From a virus: a stretch of 52,144 nt of DNA. A program made the translations under genes and the position numbers. This document shows positions 44,078 to 51,440 of the stretch, piece by piece (the first letter of the stretch is position 1; each line of letters starts with the position of its first letter). The notes below the pieces were generated by a model. The model searched no databases. It was given only the letters and a program-made list of their open reading frames with translations, and was not told the origin of the DNA. Location: the IMG/VR virus record IMGVR_UViG_3300033146_001792, positions 1-52,144 of that record. One strand, written 5' to 3'.

Positions 44078-44668
44078 TTATGCTCTTTGTATTTGTGTTG
44101 TTGCTGGTTTAAAGTCAATATGAGTTCCATCAGAACTATTTCCAAGAACTTGTACCAATCCAGTAGAAGGTAATGAGTCAGATAATTCTCCTAACGTTCC
44201 TCTATATATTTTTGAACCTGTAGAATATCCAGAAAGACCTGTTAATGGCCCTAAAAACATTATTTCCGCTGTAGTTGAAGAAGGTTTTGACAATACAATC
44301 CCAACTACAAGTCTCTTATCAGTATTATTTATGACCTCATCTACACCTTGTGCTACAGTTTTTGATTCATGAACTAAATCTCCAACAGCAAGAGAAGAAT
44401 CACATGGTCGAATATCAATTACACTATTCGCATCACCACCAGAACCACCAGAAGTAAATAATTGCCAATTATAACCATTCGCATTAGGATTGACTTCTAA
44501 TTGTTCGTATCTGTCTCCATTGTTATTATCTTTGTAAAAAGAACCAAAAGGAGCAGGAGTACCAGTATTTGAAGGAGGCCCGTTACCTTTTAAGAGAATT
44601 TGACGGTTTGAAAATTCCGCATTATTCTGATTAGTATGATCTAACCATTGTTGATCTGTTACAGCCAT
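44078..44668 (-). CDS. Fibre-associated structural protein
   Basis: 196 residues from ATG 44668 (MAVTDQQWLDHTNQNNAEFS), chosen because GGAGG lies nine bases upstream and the start is one base after the preceding stop; the open frame extends further but inside the upstream gene. Residues 25-90 contain GSFYKDNNNGDRYEQLEVNP, YNWQLFTSG. Residues 98-196 (CDSSLAVGDLVHESKT, LVVGIVLSKPSSTTAEIMFL, GLVQVLGNSSDGTHIDF) form a domain that recurs in the 201-residue protein at 48330-48935. Virion component, role unknown. Confidence 0.58.
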   Translation of the reverse strand: MAVTDQQWLDHTNQNNAEFSNRQILLKGNGPPSNTGTPAPFGSFYKDNNNGDRYEQLEVNPNANGYNWQLFTSGGSGGDANSVIDIRPCDSSLAVGDLVHESKTVAQGVDEVINNTDKRLVVGIVLSKPSSTTAEIMFLGPLTGLSGYSTGSKIYRGTLGELSDSLPSTGLVQVLGNSSDGTHIDFKPATTQIQRA

Positions 44669-44669
44669 C

Positions 44670-46289
44670 TTACACATCCTCCCTGATTCTGATAAAAGAT
44701 AGTCCAGTTGTATTATTCTGAACCTCACTTACATCATTCCAATAAAGGATATTTCCGGTATTGTTTATTACGCCCGAAGGACTTGTAAATGAATAACCCC
44801 TCACATGATCATTAAGATCACCAAAAAATGTCATAGCAATTAAATCTTTATCAACAGCTACCACTTTAGCAGAATCACTAACATTAACACCCATAGATTT
44901 TTCATTTGCTTGAGGATCAAAGTACATATCACGTTCAACAAATCCACCAAGAGTATAATTATCATCTCCGGTAATAATATTAGTTGTTTTACCTGCCATA
45001 TTTACCGCTGATAATGATTGCCATTGATAAGTTCCTTTGGTATCATTATCATGAACTCCAAGAGAAGCTGTAAATGTTGATCCGGGGGTAGCTCCGTTAA
45101 AACTACTTAAAGTTCCCATAGGAGCACTTAAAGTAGGATTTGCTCTCAATAATTGATCAGAAACCATAGTAATTGTATGATTTTGTATTTGAGTGCTATC
45201 ATTTCCGCCCGATCTTAACCTTGTAGCTGGTTCACTTATATGTATTACAGCATCTACATGAGCAATATATACTACAGTTGAAGCATTTGTCACTGAACCG
45301 TTAGCGTTTCTTACTGCTATTGCTGATAAATTATCAGTGCTCACATTATAATCACCAGCAATTCGTGTAACTGTTTTTGGTGTTTCATCTACAGTAGCAT
45401 TTGTAATAGACAATTGAGCATTAGGTGAAGTATATGTAATCGTATCTAAATCTGAAGTTGTAACAGAAACATTTGCTGTTTCACTATCTTTTAGAGCATT
45501 ATATCCAGAAGAATAACTAATTGAACCAAAAGTTACTGTAGGATGTAAATCATTACAAACAATTGTATTTACACCATCTGTACTTCCAGCCACATTAGTA
45601 TCAACATAATCACCAAATGTTCCAAATGCGTTTTTTGCTCTTACTCTTGCGGGAAATGATTGAGGGGAAGTTCCTGTTGAATCTACTGTTCCTGTAACTG
45701 TAACTTGATACGATCCATCCCATGTTACAGATTCAGTTTTATATTTCATTGCTCCATAATTTGCTATTTCAACATCAGAAGGTTCAGAACCAGTTCCATC
45801 AAAAGTAATTTTTATTTGAAAGGTATCATTCTCTTTTACTTCTGTTTGAGAACCCGGATAACCACCAGTGAATTCGGCAGTAAGAATTTTTGGCCCTACT
45901 CCTTGCATGGTAACAGGAACCGCAACTCCTGTACCTTCATTATGAAGAGCAATCAAGTATAACATTCCATTTAGGTCAACATTAGCAGACCCGGTAAAAC
46001 GTCTTGTATCACCTATTCTTGTTCCATTTGTAACAGGAACAATATCAACTTCTACACTACCATTCCAATCATAAGCAACACCATCCCATTCTACAGTAAC
46101 AGTAAGTAATTCTGTATCTGTTTCAATGGATTCAACTATTTGTTTTCCTATTGTATTTGATTTCCATGTGATATTAACGACATTAGCACTATCTTGAGGA
46201 ACAACATTAGTGATAAATACACCACCATCCATTCCTTCAGAATAATCACCATTATCATCTACATAGAGAAATCTTGCTTTATATGCCAT
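44670..46289 (-). CDS. Multi-domain beta-sandwich (Ig-like) fibre protein
   Basis: 539 residues. N-terminal FLYVDDNGDYSEGMDGGVFI resembles the start of the 454-residue fibre upstream (FVNSDGDYQE). The rest is a run of about five Ig-like beta domains, for example LTVTVEWDGVAYDWNGSVEV, TFQIKITFDGTGSEPSDVEI, WDGSYQVTVTGTVDSTG and ANVSVTTSDLDTITYTSPNA. The SD AGGA is part of AGGATAAATATATG. It is probably a tail-surface fibre whose Ig-like domains bind host surface polymers, an inference from composition and context. Confidence 0.6.
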   Translation of the reverse strand: MAYKARFLYVDDNGDYSEGMDGGVFITNVVPQDSANVVNITWKSNTIGKQIVESIETDTELLTVTVEWDGVAYDWNGSVEVDIVPVTNGTRIGDTRRFTGSANVDLNGMLYLIALHNEGTGVAVPVTMQGVGPKILTAEFTGGYPGSQTEVKENDTFQIKITFDGTGSEPSDVEIANYGAMKYKTESVTWDGSYQVTVTGTVDSTGTSPQSFPARVRAKNAFGTFGDYVDTNVAGSTDGVNTIVCNDLHPTVTFGSISYSSGYNALKDSETANVSVTTSDLDTITYTSPNAQLSITNATVDETPKTVTRIAGDYNVSTDNLSAIAVRNANGSVTNASTVVYIAHVDAVIHISEPATRLRSGGNDSTQIQNHTITMVSDQLLRANPTLSAPMGTLSSFNGATPGSTFTASLGVHDNDTKGTYQWQSLSAVNMAGKTTNIITGDDNYTLGGFVERDMYFDPQANEKSMGVNVSDSAKVVAVDKDLIAMTFFGDLNDHVRGYSFTSPSGVINNTGNILYWNDVSEVQNNTTGLSFIRIREDV

Positions 46290-46309
46290 ATATTTATCCT
46301 GTAGGTATT

Positions 46310-46344
46310 AAAAAAGGGAGAGAGAATCTAATCCTCTCTCCCTT
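46310..46344 (-). terminator. Rho-independent terminator after the 454-residue fibre
   Basis: AAGGGAGAGAG (46314-46324) pairs perfectly with CTCTCTCCCTT (46334-46344); on the minus strand a T-run follows (46310-46315). It lies between the 454- and 539-residue fibre genes, so the downstream fibres rely on read-through or another promoter. Confidence 0.88.
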
Positions 46345-46376
46345 ATATTTATCATCAATATAAAAGTTATGTATGA

Positions 46377-47741
46377 TTAAGCACTGTTACGTTTAATAAA
46401 TTCAACTTCTACATAAGCATCAGTTGCATTTTTAGCCGCACCAAGTCTCCATACATAAGAACCACCACCTGAAGGAATACTTGTTGTCCAAGCACTACCA
46501 CTCCAATACTGTTTCTGACCAGCAGTTCCACCAGTAATTATACCAGTAAGAACAGTGTTATCTTTCAAAACATCAACAGAAGTACCAGAAAGAGCGTCAT
46601 CTTTAGCAACACCGATAGCATAATTACTCATACCAACGCCAAGAATTGAAACTGTATTTGCCGCTGAAATATAAACAAGATCACCCTTTGTAATAGCTTC
46701 ACCAGCAGTAAATGCCAATGAATCAGCAGGAGGCGCAGAAGCAAGTTCCGCAAGAGCACCTTCAACATCATCAGCAGTAAAATATCCACCAGTATCTTCA
46801 ATACCTACAATAGCCGCACCCGCTCCATTTGCTGTAGAAGCCAAAGTAGAAGCCTTAAAAGCAAGGGAATCAGCACTGTCAATAGTAAATGTAGAAGCCC
46901 ATTGGATAGCTAATTCATCACTGGATGTTCCAAGAAACGCAAGACCGGAATCTGTATCAAGAATATCAACAGAAATTGTTTTATTACCATGATCAAGTAC
47001 AATACCGACATCACCGGAATATTGAGCAGGACTATTAAGAACATCAAAAATAATCGCATCAGTTCCAATAATATGCTCTCCGTTTGTATCAGTACCGTTA
47101 GATACGATTACAAAAGAAAAACCAGCATATGTTGTACCTTCCTGATTTTCAGGAACATAATCACCATTATAAATTTCACCACTTGCTGTACCATCAAAAT
47201 CAGCAGAACGTGTCATTGCTGAACCAGCACCATTCCAATCATAAATACCATTTTCTTTATTATCAGTCTGCATCCAAACCATTACACGATCACCATTTGC
47301 CATTGCTACACCGTCAATATTGGCAGGAGCAGAAGCAAGATCAATGTTACCTGAAGTTGCTACACGAGTATTAGCATGTGGTTTAAGACCTTGAGCAATC
47401 AGATCAACATACGCCTTTGTAGCCGCATCTTGAGCATTAACAGGATCAAGAACACCTGTAATAAGGTTTCCACCCATTGCCTGATTACCCGTAAACGCAC
47501 GAGTACCATCCACAAGAATATATTGTGTATGGTCATCGTCACCAAGACCACCTAAACTACCATGATCTAAACCGGATTCGTCAATCATAGACGCATCAAT
47601 TACACCAGCCGCATCAAGAACAATAGGTTTTCCCGCATCAGCCGCACCAGCAGATGAATTAATAAAATCTGTTTGTTCGTAAGCACCCGGAGTTTCTTGA
47701 TAGTCACCATCTGAGTTGACAAAAATAAATTTTTGTGACAT
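46377..47741 (-). CDS. Tail fibre/tail collar-type protein
   Basis: 454 residues. After FVNSDGDYQETPGAYEQ, the motifs DHGSLGGLGDDDHTQYILVD, GTRAFTGNQAMGGNLITGV and DPVNAQDAATKAYVDLIAQG are classic phage fibre shaft elements. Strand-rich repeats follow (DRVMVWMQTDNKENGIYDWN, ITKGDLVYISAANTVSILGV). The C-terminus has a YWSGSAWTTSIPSGGGSYVW knob-like region. It has its own late octamer at 47786-47793, SD AGGAG and a terminator, so it is probably made in quantity. Codons look less AT-rich than in neighbours, by eye. Confidence 0.7.
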   Translation of the reverse strand: MSQKFIFVNSDGDYQETPGAYEQTDFINSSAGAADAGKPIVLDAAGVIDASMIDESGLDHGSLGGLGDDDHTQYILVDGTRAFTGNQAMGGNLITGVLDPVNAQDAATKAYVDLIAQGLKPHANTRVATSGNIDLASAPANIDGVAMANGDRVMVWMQTDNKENGIYDWNGAGSAMTRSADFDGTASGEIYNGDYVPENQEGTTYAGFSFVIVSNGTDTNGEHIIGTDAIIFDVLNSPAQYSGDVGIVLDHGNKTISVDILDTDSGLAFLGTSSDELAIQWASTFTIDSADSLAFKASTLASTANGAGAAIVGIEDTGGYFTADDVEGALAELASAPPADSLAFTAGEAITKGDLVYISAANTVSILGVGMSNYAIGVAKDDALSGTSVDVLKDNTVLTGIITGGTAGQKQYWSGSAWTTSIPSGGGSYVWRLGAAKNATDAYVEVEFIKRNSA

Positions 47742-47785
47742 ATTTTTTCTCCTATGTTAAATTTAACAGTAAAATTACTTACTAT

Positions 47786-47793
47786 TATTTATA
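47786..47793 (-). promoter_or_regulatory. T4-type late promoter, TATAAATA
   Basis: Exact octamer 45 bases upstream of the fibre start at 47741, partly in the gap after the coiled-coil gene. Confidence 0.55.
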
Positions 47794-47799
47794 ACATCA

Positions 47800-48318
47800 C
47801 TACTTATCATCGACTACAATTTCTCCTGATTCTGGATTGTAGCCCCATTGTTTTCCTTTTAGGGATGTATGTTGTTTTGAAATGTCAAGTAAGAACTGTT
47901 TACTTTCATCTTTAAACTCTTCAGATGCTTTTGTATTCTGAATAGCATGGTATTCAACAATCATCATATCACGTTCAAGAGTTTCTTTTTTAGCATCCAA
48001 AAGAGCCTGTTGAGTTTTGATCAATTGAACCTTCATATCAATCATTTTTTTTTCTTTTTCAAACGCTTTATGCTTTTCAGCATTTAGATTGATACGAGCT
48101 AATTCATATTCAGTAAGAAAAATTCTACCTTCATCGGCTGGATCAGGTACAAATTCTTGTTGAAAAACATTTTCTTTTTCTACCCATCCATCTTTTGAAT
48201 CATCATACTCTATTTCTTTTTCTTTCATAGCTTCATCATATTCAGTTTCTTCAAGCATATAATCTTTATTTGTTATTTCATTTTCAGCCATGTGTTCTTC
48301 TCTACTTCCAGCAATCAT
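47800..48318 (-). CDS. Acidic coiled-coil protein, unknown
   Basis: 172 residues. Residues 10-60 are very acidic (MLEETEYDEAMKEKEIEYDD); residues 75-150 form a long charged helix with heptads (KKMIDMKVQLIKTQQALLDA). The C-terminus WGYNPESGEIVVDD is a separate small motif. ATG 48318 has AAGGAG six bases upstream; a later ATG (48291) also exists. It sits between two structural genes and could be a scaffold-like assembly factor or a fibre connector; no family recognised. Confidence 0.5.
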   Translation of the reverse strand: MIAGSREEHMAENEITNKDYMLEETEYDEAMKEKEIEYDDSKDGWVEKENVFQQEFVPDPADEGRIFLTEYELARINLNAEKHKAFEKEKKMIDMKVQLIKTQQALLDAKKETLERDMMIVEYHAIQNTKASEEFKDESKQFLLDISKQHTSLKGKQWGYNPESGEIVVDDK

Positions 48319-48329
48319 AATTTCTCCTT

Positions 48330-48935
48330 TTAAATTAATGATAATCGTTTACATCTTCTTAATTCTGGATTGAAATATACCCGATTTTCGGATATAGCGA
48401 TCCCTAAAACCTGAAGATAATTTTCCATCATAACACTACTTGTAAATGAACCATTTTCACTTACAAAAATCTTTTTACCCCTTTCTAAAATTTCTGATAC
48501 ATTAAAAAAACCAGCATGAGAAACTTCAACTGTAGTAGCACTCAATACTTTAGTAACAATTCCTATTACTGGACTTTCTGTATCATTACTCGTTGCCTTG
48601 AAAACATATCTATTAATAGCAAGAGAAGGATATACCAAATCATCTACAACAAGTGTTCCATCACAATTATATATTTCTGTAAGCGAAGTATCACCACCAC
48701 CTGAAGGTGGACATATACATCCATCATCCAGTGTTACATCAATATGATCTTCAACAAGATCAATAGAAAATATATCCTCAACTAAATTGACATTGAGATT
48801 TTCTTCTACAATATCAACATCAATATGATCCTCTACTAATTTAGCATCAATATGATCCTCTACAATATCAAAAGATAGATCATCTTCAACTATATTGATC
48901 TGGATAATTATGTCTCCGATTGTCGTATAAGACAT
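48330..48935 (-). CDS. Virion protein with nonapeptide repeats and recurring C-terminal domain
   Basis: 201 residues. Residues 14-67 are six tandem nine-residue repeats (consensus DIVEDHIDV), alternating hydrophobic and acidic, a pattern suited to a beta-solenoid or stacked strands. A CICPPSGGG hinge follows. Residues 80-201 (YNCDGTLVVDDLVYPSLAIN, VIGIVTKVLSATTVEVSHAG, VLGIAISENRVYF) match the C-terminal domain of the protein at 44078-44668. It is likely a surface-exposed fibre or decoration protein. Confidence 0.55.
   Translation of the reverse strand: MSYTTIGDIIIQINIVEDDLSFDIVEDHIDAKLVEDHIDVDIVEENLNVNLVEDIFSIDLVEDHIDVTLDDGCICPPSGGGDTSLTEIYNCDGTLVVDDLVYPSLAINRYVFKATSNDTESPVIGIVTKVLSATTVEVSHAGFFNVSEILERGKKIFVSENGSFTSSVMMENYLQVLGIAISENRVYFNPELRRCKRLSLI
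48735..48896 (-). repeat. 27-base tandem repeat, six copies
   Basis: Codes for residues 14-67 of the 201-residue protein as six nonapeptides (NIVEDDLSF, DIVEDHIDA, KLVEDHIDV, DIVEENLNV, NLVEDIFSI, DLVEDHIDV). Copies are diverged at DNA level. Confidence 0.88.
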
Positions 48936-48944
48936 TTTTTACCC

Positions 48945-49346
48945 TTATGATGTTTTAATTGTTACATCTTCAAGAACTTTGAATTTTCCTTCTACAAGTG
49001 TTTTAACAAGAGCAGGATTACCCGGATTTTGTGGATCATCTTGATCACCGACTACCTGTATATCATATACATATGATTTAATATTAAATAGCTCTGTATC
49101 AGTAGGAGGCATATAAATTTCAGCCTTATATCCTATTACTTCAGTACCATCAAGAACTTCTTCCACTAAATCAGAAGTCTGAAAAACGCACTGATTTTCT
49201 GGATCACCACATTCAATATCATCTTTAGCATTTTTCATGGTAAACCAAACCATTCCGTTATTTACCATAGACGCATTAGCGGAAAAGTTGACTGTAATTG
49301 TCTTACTATCCCCTCTATAAATCTCTAAATTTTTTTTATCTGCCAC
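48945..49346 (-). CDS. BppU-like N-terminal domain structural protein
   Basis: 133 residues. LEIYRGDSKTITVNF, MVWFTMKNAKDD, IGYKAEIYMPPTDTELFNIK, SYVYDIQV and a final LVEGKFKVLEDVTI match the small Ig-like domain that begins phage baseplate upper proteins and similar fibre adaptors. Standing alone, it is probably an adaptor between the baseplate and a fibre. First gene behind the late octamer at 49383-49390; GGAG-type SD (AAGGAGATAC) before ATG 49346. Confidence 0.62.
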   Translation of the reverse strand: MADKKNLEIYRGDSKTITVNFSANASMVNNGMVWFTMKNAKDDIECGDPENQCVFQTSDLVEEVLDGTEVIGYKAEIYMPPTDTELFNIKSYVYDIQVVGDQDDPQNPGNPALVKTLVEGKFKVLEDVTIKTS

Positions 49347-49382
49347 AATAGTATCTCCTTATTATCAAGCGAATTATACTAT

Positions 49383-49390
49383 TATTTATA
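49383..49390 (-). promoter_or_regulatory. T4-type late promoter, TATAAATA
   Basis: Exact octamer 37 bases before the start at 49346, just downstream of the terminator at 49397-49426; it overlaps the stop codon of the small basic ORF. Confidence 0.6.
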
Positions 49391-49556
49391 TGGCACAAAA
49401 AAAGGGCCGATCAAATGACCGCCCCTTGTGTTTATCTTTTCTTGTATAAGACCCTCGCCCTTTTTTTGGCTTCATGGCCCCGCCTTTTTTGGGAGTCGGT
49501 ATTCTCCCATACAATTGAGCAAAAGTCATTTTGCTCGTAATTTTTTTTATTTTCAT
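49386..49556 (-). CDS. Small basic protein, 56 residues
   Basis: ATG 49556 has a GAGGTG SD and lies 16 bases after the tRNA-Trp 3' end. The sequence begins MKIKKITSKMTFAQLYGR, continues PTPKKGGAMKPKKGRGSYTR and ends SFDRPFFCAI. It is strongly basic (nucleic acid-binding potential) with no family I can name. Oddly, the last ten codons coincide with a strong terminator hairpin, so most transcripts could end before the stop codon. Other frames over this DNA are tRNA shadows. Confidence 0.55.
   Translation of the reverse strand: MKIKKITSKMTFAQLYGRIPTPKKGGAMKPKKGRGSYTRKDKHKGRSFDRPFFCAI
49397..49426 (-). terminator. Rho-independent terminator after tRNA/basic ORF
   Basis: On the minus strand AAGGGGCGGTC - ATTT - GATCGGCCCTT pairs at ten of eleven positions (one G-G mismatch, one G-T) and is followed by T7. 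It separates the tRNA region from the next late operon. Confidence 0.82.
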
Positions 49557-49571
49557 AAACACCTCTTAATT

Positions 49572-49645
49572 TGGCAGAGACGGCAGGAATCGAACCCGCA
49601 TCAAGAGGGTTGGAATCTCCTATGCTACCATTACACCACGCCCCT
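49572..49645 (-). tRNA. tRNA-Trp (anticodon CCA)
   Basis: 74 bases with encoded CCA. Acceptor AGGGGCG pairs with CGTCTCT (two G-U), discriminator G; D-arm GTGT/GCAT; anticodon loop TTCCAAC between GGAGA and CCTCT (one A-C mismatch at the loop edge); T-arm GCGGG-TTCGATT-CCTGC. Acceptor and discriminator match bacterial tRNA-Trp. A Gly(UCC) reading needs a shifted anticodon stem with two mismatches and is less likely. Confidence 0.78.
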
Positions 49646-49649
49646 GTAT

Positions 49650-50261
49650 TTATTGAGTACAAACATCAAGTAATAATTCTATATTTGATCCAATCAAATT
49701 ATGTAAATACGCATCACTAACATTTGAAGAATAATCATTATAATCATCTATAAGAGCATGTGACAATTGTTTTGTAACACAATTAATAACGTTATTCATA
49801 TCAGATTCTATACTCATTTTCCACATATAATCATCATAATTATCTAATGAAATACTTGATAAATATTGTATAGCAAAATTATAAGACCAATCTCTTGATC
49901 TTACTTCAATTTTATATCTTTCATTTTCTAATTTTCTATCAAGATTTTGTTGTGTTGTTCTATTTATAGGTAAGGCAGGTGCATAACCACTAGAACTATT
50001 ACCAGATGGATTACCTTGATTTTTATTAGTCCATGCCCATAAAGGATATTTATGAGTAGTTTTAAATGTTGCGTATTCTTTACAAGTCATTGTTCTATAT
50101 TCACCTGTAACAGCTCTTAAACGCATTCCACCTTGACCACTATTACACTTATTATAATATCCTTGATAATTATAATTATTATCAGCAAAAGAATTATTTG
50201 GAATACTTATAATTACAAAAGAAAATATTAAAATTCCTATCAATATCAATATTTTATTCAT
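49650..50261 (-). CDS. Exported protein of unknown function
   Basis: 203 residues from ATG 50261, chosen over the in-frame TTG at 50270 because AAGG lies nine bases upstream. Signal peptide MNKILILIGILIFSFVIISI with a probable cleavage after NSFA. The mature part has NKCNSGQGGMRLRAVTGEYR, TMTCKEYATFKTTHKYPLWA, a Ser/Asn/Gly linker and a helical C-terminus with two Cys (NCVTKQLSH, LLLDVCTQ). The YNKC..GQGG..RA.TGE...MTC.EYA core could be a disulphide-linked periplasmic domain. It ends four bases before tRNA-Trp. Confidence 0.6.
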   Translation of the reverse strand: MNKILILIGILIFSFVIISIPNNSFADNNYNYQGYYNKCNSGQGGMRLRAVTGEYRTMTCKEYATFKTTHKYPLWAWTNKNQGNPSGNSSSGYAPALPINRTTQQNLDRKLENERYKIEVRSRDWSYNFAIQYLSSISLDNYDDYMWKMSIESDMNNVINCVTKQLSHALIDDYNDYSSNVSDAYLHNLIGSNIELLLDVCTQ

Positions 50262-50263
50262 AA

Positions 50264-50485
50264 TTAACAACCTTCAATTGTTGCTTTAACTTTTTTAGGA
50301 AGTTTAACCTTCACTTTTTGCCCAATTTCTATACCATCAATAACATCACATTCAAGAATAACCTGATTATGTGTCCCATCAGGTAAAATAGCACCATCAA
50401 CTCCAACCACTGTACATTTTAATGTAGAACCTGACGCTACAGAACCGATCAATAAAGCCATACAAACAACTATTGTTTTAAACAT
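50264..50485 (-). CDS. Small exported protein, unknown
   Basis: 73 residues. Signal peptide MFKTIVVCMALLIGSVASGS; the mature 50 residues (LKCTVVGVDGAILPDGTHNQ, VILECDVIDG, GQKVKVKLPKKVKATIEGC) form a small basic beta-barrel-like domain with three Cys. ATG 50485 has GGAG as SD and lies 22 bases after the tRNA-Gln end. It is followed by the 203-residue exported protein, whose SD is in its last codons. Probably a periplasmic or outer-surface modifier; function unknown. Confidence 0.6.
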   Translation of the reverse strand: MFKTIVVCMALLIGSVASGSTLKCTVVGVDGAILPDGTHNQVILECDVIDGIEIGQKVKVKLPKKVKATIEGC

Positions 50486-50506
50486 AATTTCTCCTTTGTT
50501 AAATTG

Positions 50507-50578
50507 CAGAGGTGGTAGGAATCGAACCTACTCGTGCATGGGTCAAAGCCATGTGCTCTCCCACTGAGCTACACCCCT
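50507..50578 (-). tRNA. tRNA-Gln (anticodon TTG)
   Basis: 72 bases, CCA not encoded. Acceptor AGGGGTG/CACCTCT (one G-U), discriminator G; D-arm GCTC/GAGC; anticodon stem CATGG/CCATG around CTTTGAC, anticodon TTG; T-arm GTAGG-TTCGATT-CCTAC. All stems pair. It starts in the stop region of the upstream small ORF. Confidence 0.9.
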
Positions 50579-50747
50579 ATTTATTCCATTTACGGGCATT
50601 GCCAGCAAATGTAGCTTTTTTTACAATCTTTTTATCTTTTGACTTCTTACCTTTTTCAATACAATCAGTAGTAACAGAATCAAATCCTTGTTTCTTACAC
50701 CAATTTGTAAAAGTATTTATCTTTGATTTCTTTATTTCAATAGCCAT
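50577..50747 (-). CDS. Small basic protein, 56 residues
   Basis: Begins MAIEIKKSKINTFTNWCKKQ at ATG 50747; an upstream in-frame TTG at 50774, with AAGGA about ten bases before it, could add nine residues. The body GFDSVTTDCIEKGKKSKDKK and the end FAGNARKWNK are very basic, with two Cys. The stop overlaps tRNA-Gln by two bases, so gene and tRNA share a transcript. No family recognised. A TTGACA-17-TAGAAT match (50746-50774) overlaps the start and might instead serve the tRNAs. Confidence 0.5.
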   Translation of the reverse strand: MAIEIKKSKINTFTNWCKKQGFDSVTTDCIEKGKKSKDKKIVKKATFAGNARKWNK

Positions 50748-50781
50748 TCTACTACTATATAATGCTTTTGTCAAGCACTTT

Positions 50782-50952
50782 TTATCCTTTTAAAGATTTT
50801 TTTAATGCTGAAACAACTACAGCATAAAATTTTGGATCAGATTCAGGAATTGACTTTGATACACCCGCCTTTATCTTTTTCCATTTTGATTCAACTTCTC
50901 CAACACTTTTACCTGAACTCTTTGCTAATGATTTTACTAAACCTGCTGGCAT
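50782..50952 (-). CDS. Small conserved phage protein, 56 residues
   Basis: ATG 50952 with AAGGA SD; stop 50782-50784. It begins MPAGLVKSLAKSSGKSVGEV and continues ESKWKKIKAG, then PESDPKFYAVVVSALKKSL. Proteins with this start and a E..W.K.K core occur widely in phages and prophages, from memory, without assigned function. Helical and basic. Four bases after the upstream 74-residue gene, so one operon. Confidence 0.62.
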   Translation of the reverse strand: MPAGLVKSLAKSSGKSVGEVESKWKKIKAGVSKSIPESDPKFYAVVVSALKKSLKG

Positions 50953-50956
50953 ATTA

Positions 50957-51181
50957 TTATCCTTCTAAAGCAGTTTTATTTATTTCACCAAAACCACCAC
51001 CCTTAGTTCTATCTGTTCTTCGACAAAACACATAAATTTCTGTTCCATTTTTGGTACTTGTTCTAATACCATTACTCAATCCATTCATTTTTAAATAATT
51101 ATGAGCATTATCTGGATCATCTGTTACAGGAGTATCTGAATACTCCCAATTACTTGTTTGTGGAATTAACATCCATGCCAT
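50957..51181 (-). CDS. Small conserved phage protein (SNWEYSD type), 74 residues
   Basis: MAWMLIPQTSNWEYSDTP, then DNAHNYLKMNGLSNGIRTST, TEIYVFCRRTDRT and a Gly-rich end. The AW.L.P.T..WEY.D start with a later R.....IY...R segment is a recurrent small phage protein, usually in structural or lysis-adjacent regions; no function known. GAGG SD; overlaps the membrane protein gene upstream by 32 bases. Confidence 0.58.
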   Translation of the reverse strand: MAWMLIPQTSNWEYSDTPVTDDPDNAHNYLKMNGLSNGIRTSTKNGTEIYVFCRRTDRTKGGGFGEINKTALEG

Positions 51182-51416
51182 GTATTTTTTCCTCTATATA
51201 AATTTTAAATCCTGTTACTTCACCACAACAAAATTCTTCAAGCCTTTTAACTCGACTATCAACTTCTTGTAATTGTTCAATAGCTCTTACTCCTGTAGTT
51301 CTACTATTTTCTTCAAGAACAACTACTCTATCAACAACAGAATATAATTGATATCCCCCTACTAACATTGATAATAAAAGAGGGACTAACCAAGGAAGAG
51401 CATCTTTTATATGCAT
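51150..51416 (-). CDS. Single-pass membrane protein with coiled coil (holin/spanin-like)
   Basis: 88 residues. A membrane helix at about 8-25 (LPWLVPLLLSMLVGGYQLY) is followed by a charged coiled coil (VVDRVVVLEENSRTTG, IEQLQEVDSRVKRLEEF), two adjacent Cys and a hydrophilic end. N-in/C-out topology with a periplasmic coiled coil resembles an inner-membrane spanin; small size and one helix also fit some holins. The upstream gene encodes a lipoprotein, as in two-component spanins, but that lipoprotein is unusually long. Assignment is tentative. Confidence 0.5.
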   Translation of the reverse strand: MHIKDALPWLVPLLLSMLVGGYQLYSVVDRVVVLEENSRTTGVRAIEQLQEVDSRVKRLEEFCCGEVTGFKIYIEEKIHGMDVNSTNK

Positions 51417-51440
51417 CTTTTACCTCATTTATGAAATATA

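Noticed and set aside
46291-46298. GATAAATA on the minus strand immediately before the start at 46289, as a late promoter
   Set aside because: It is part of AGGATAAATATATG, which serves as an SD and spacer; too close to the ATG to be a promoter, and the first octamer base differs.
49428-49673. Open frames on both strands across the tRNA-Trp region (for example a plus-strand frame reading RRQESNPHQEG)
   Set aside because: They are translations of the tRNA and its flanks. The real minus-strand gene here is the 56-codon ORF starting at 49556.
50512-50793. Plus-strand open frame beginning MVGIEPTRA
   Set aside because: Typical false ORF made from the antisense of a tRNA T-arm and anticodon arm (tRNA-Gln), without SD or promoter.
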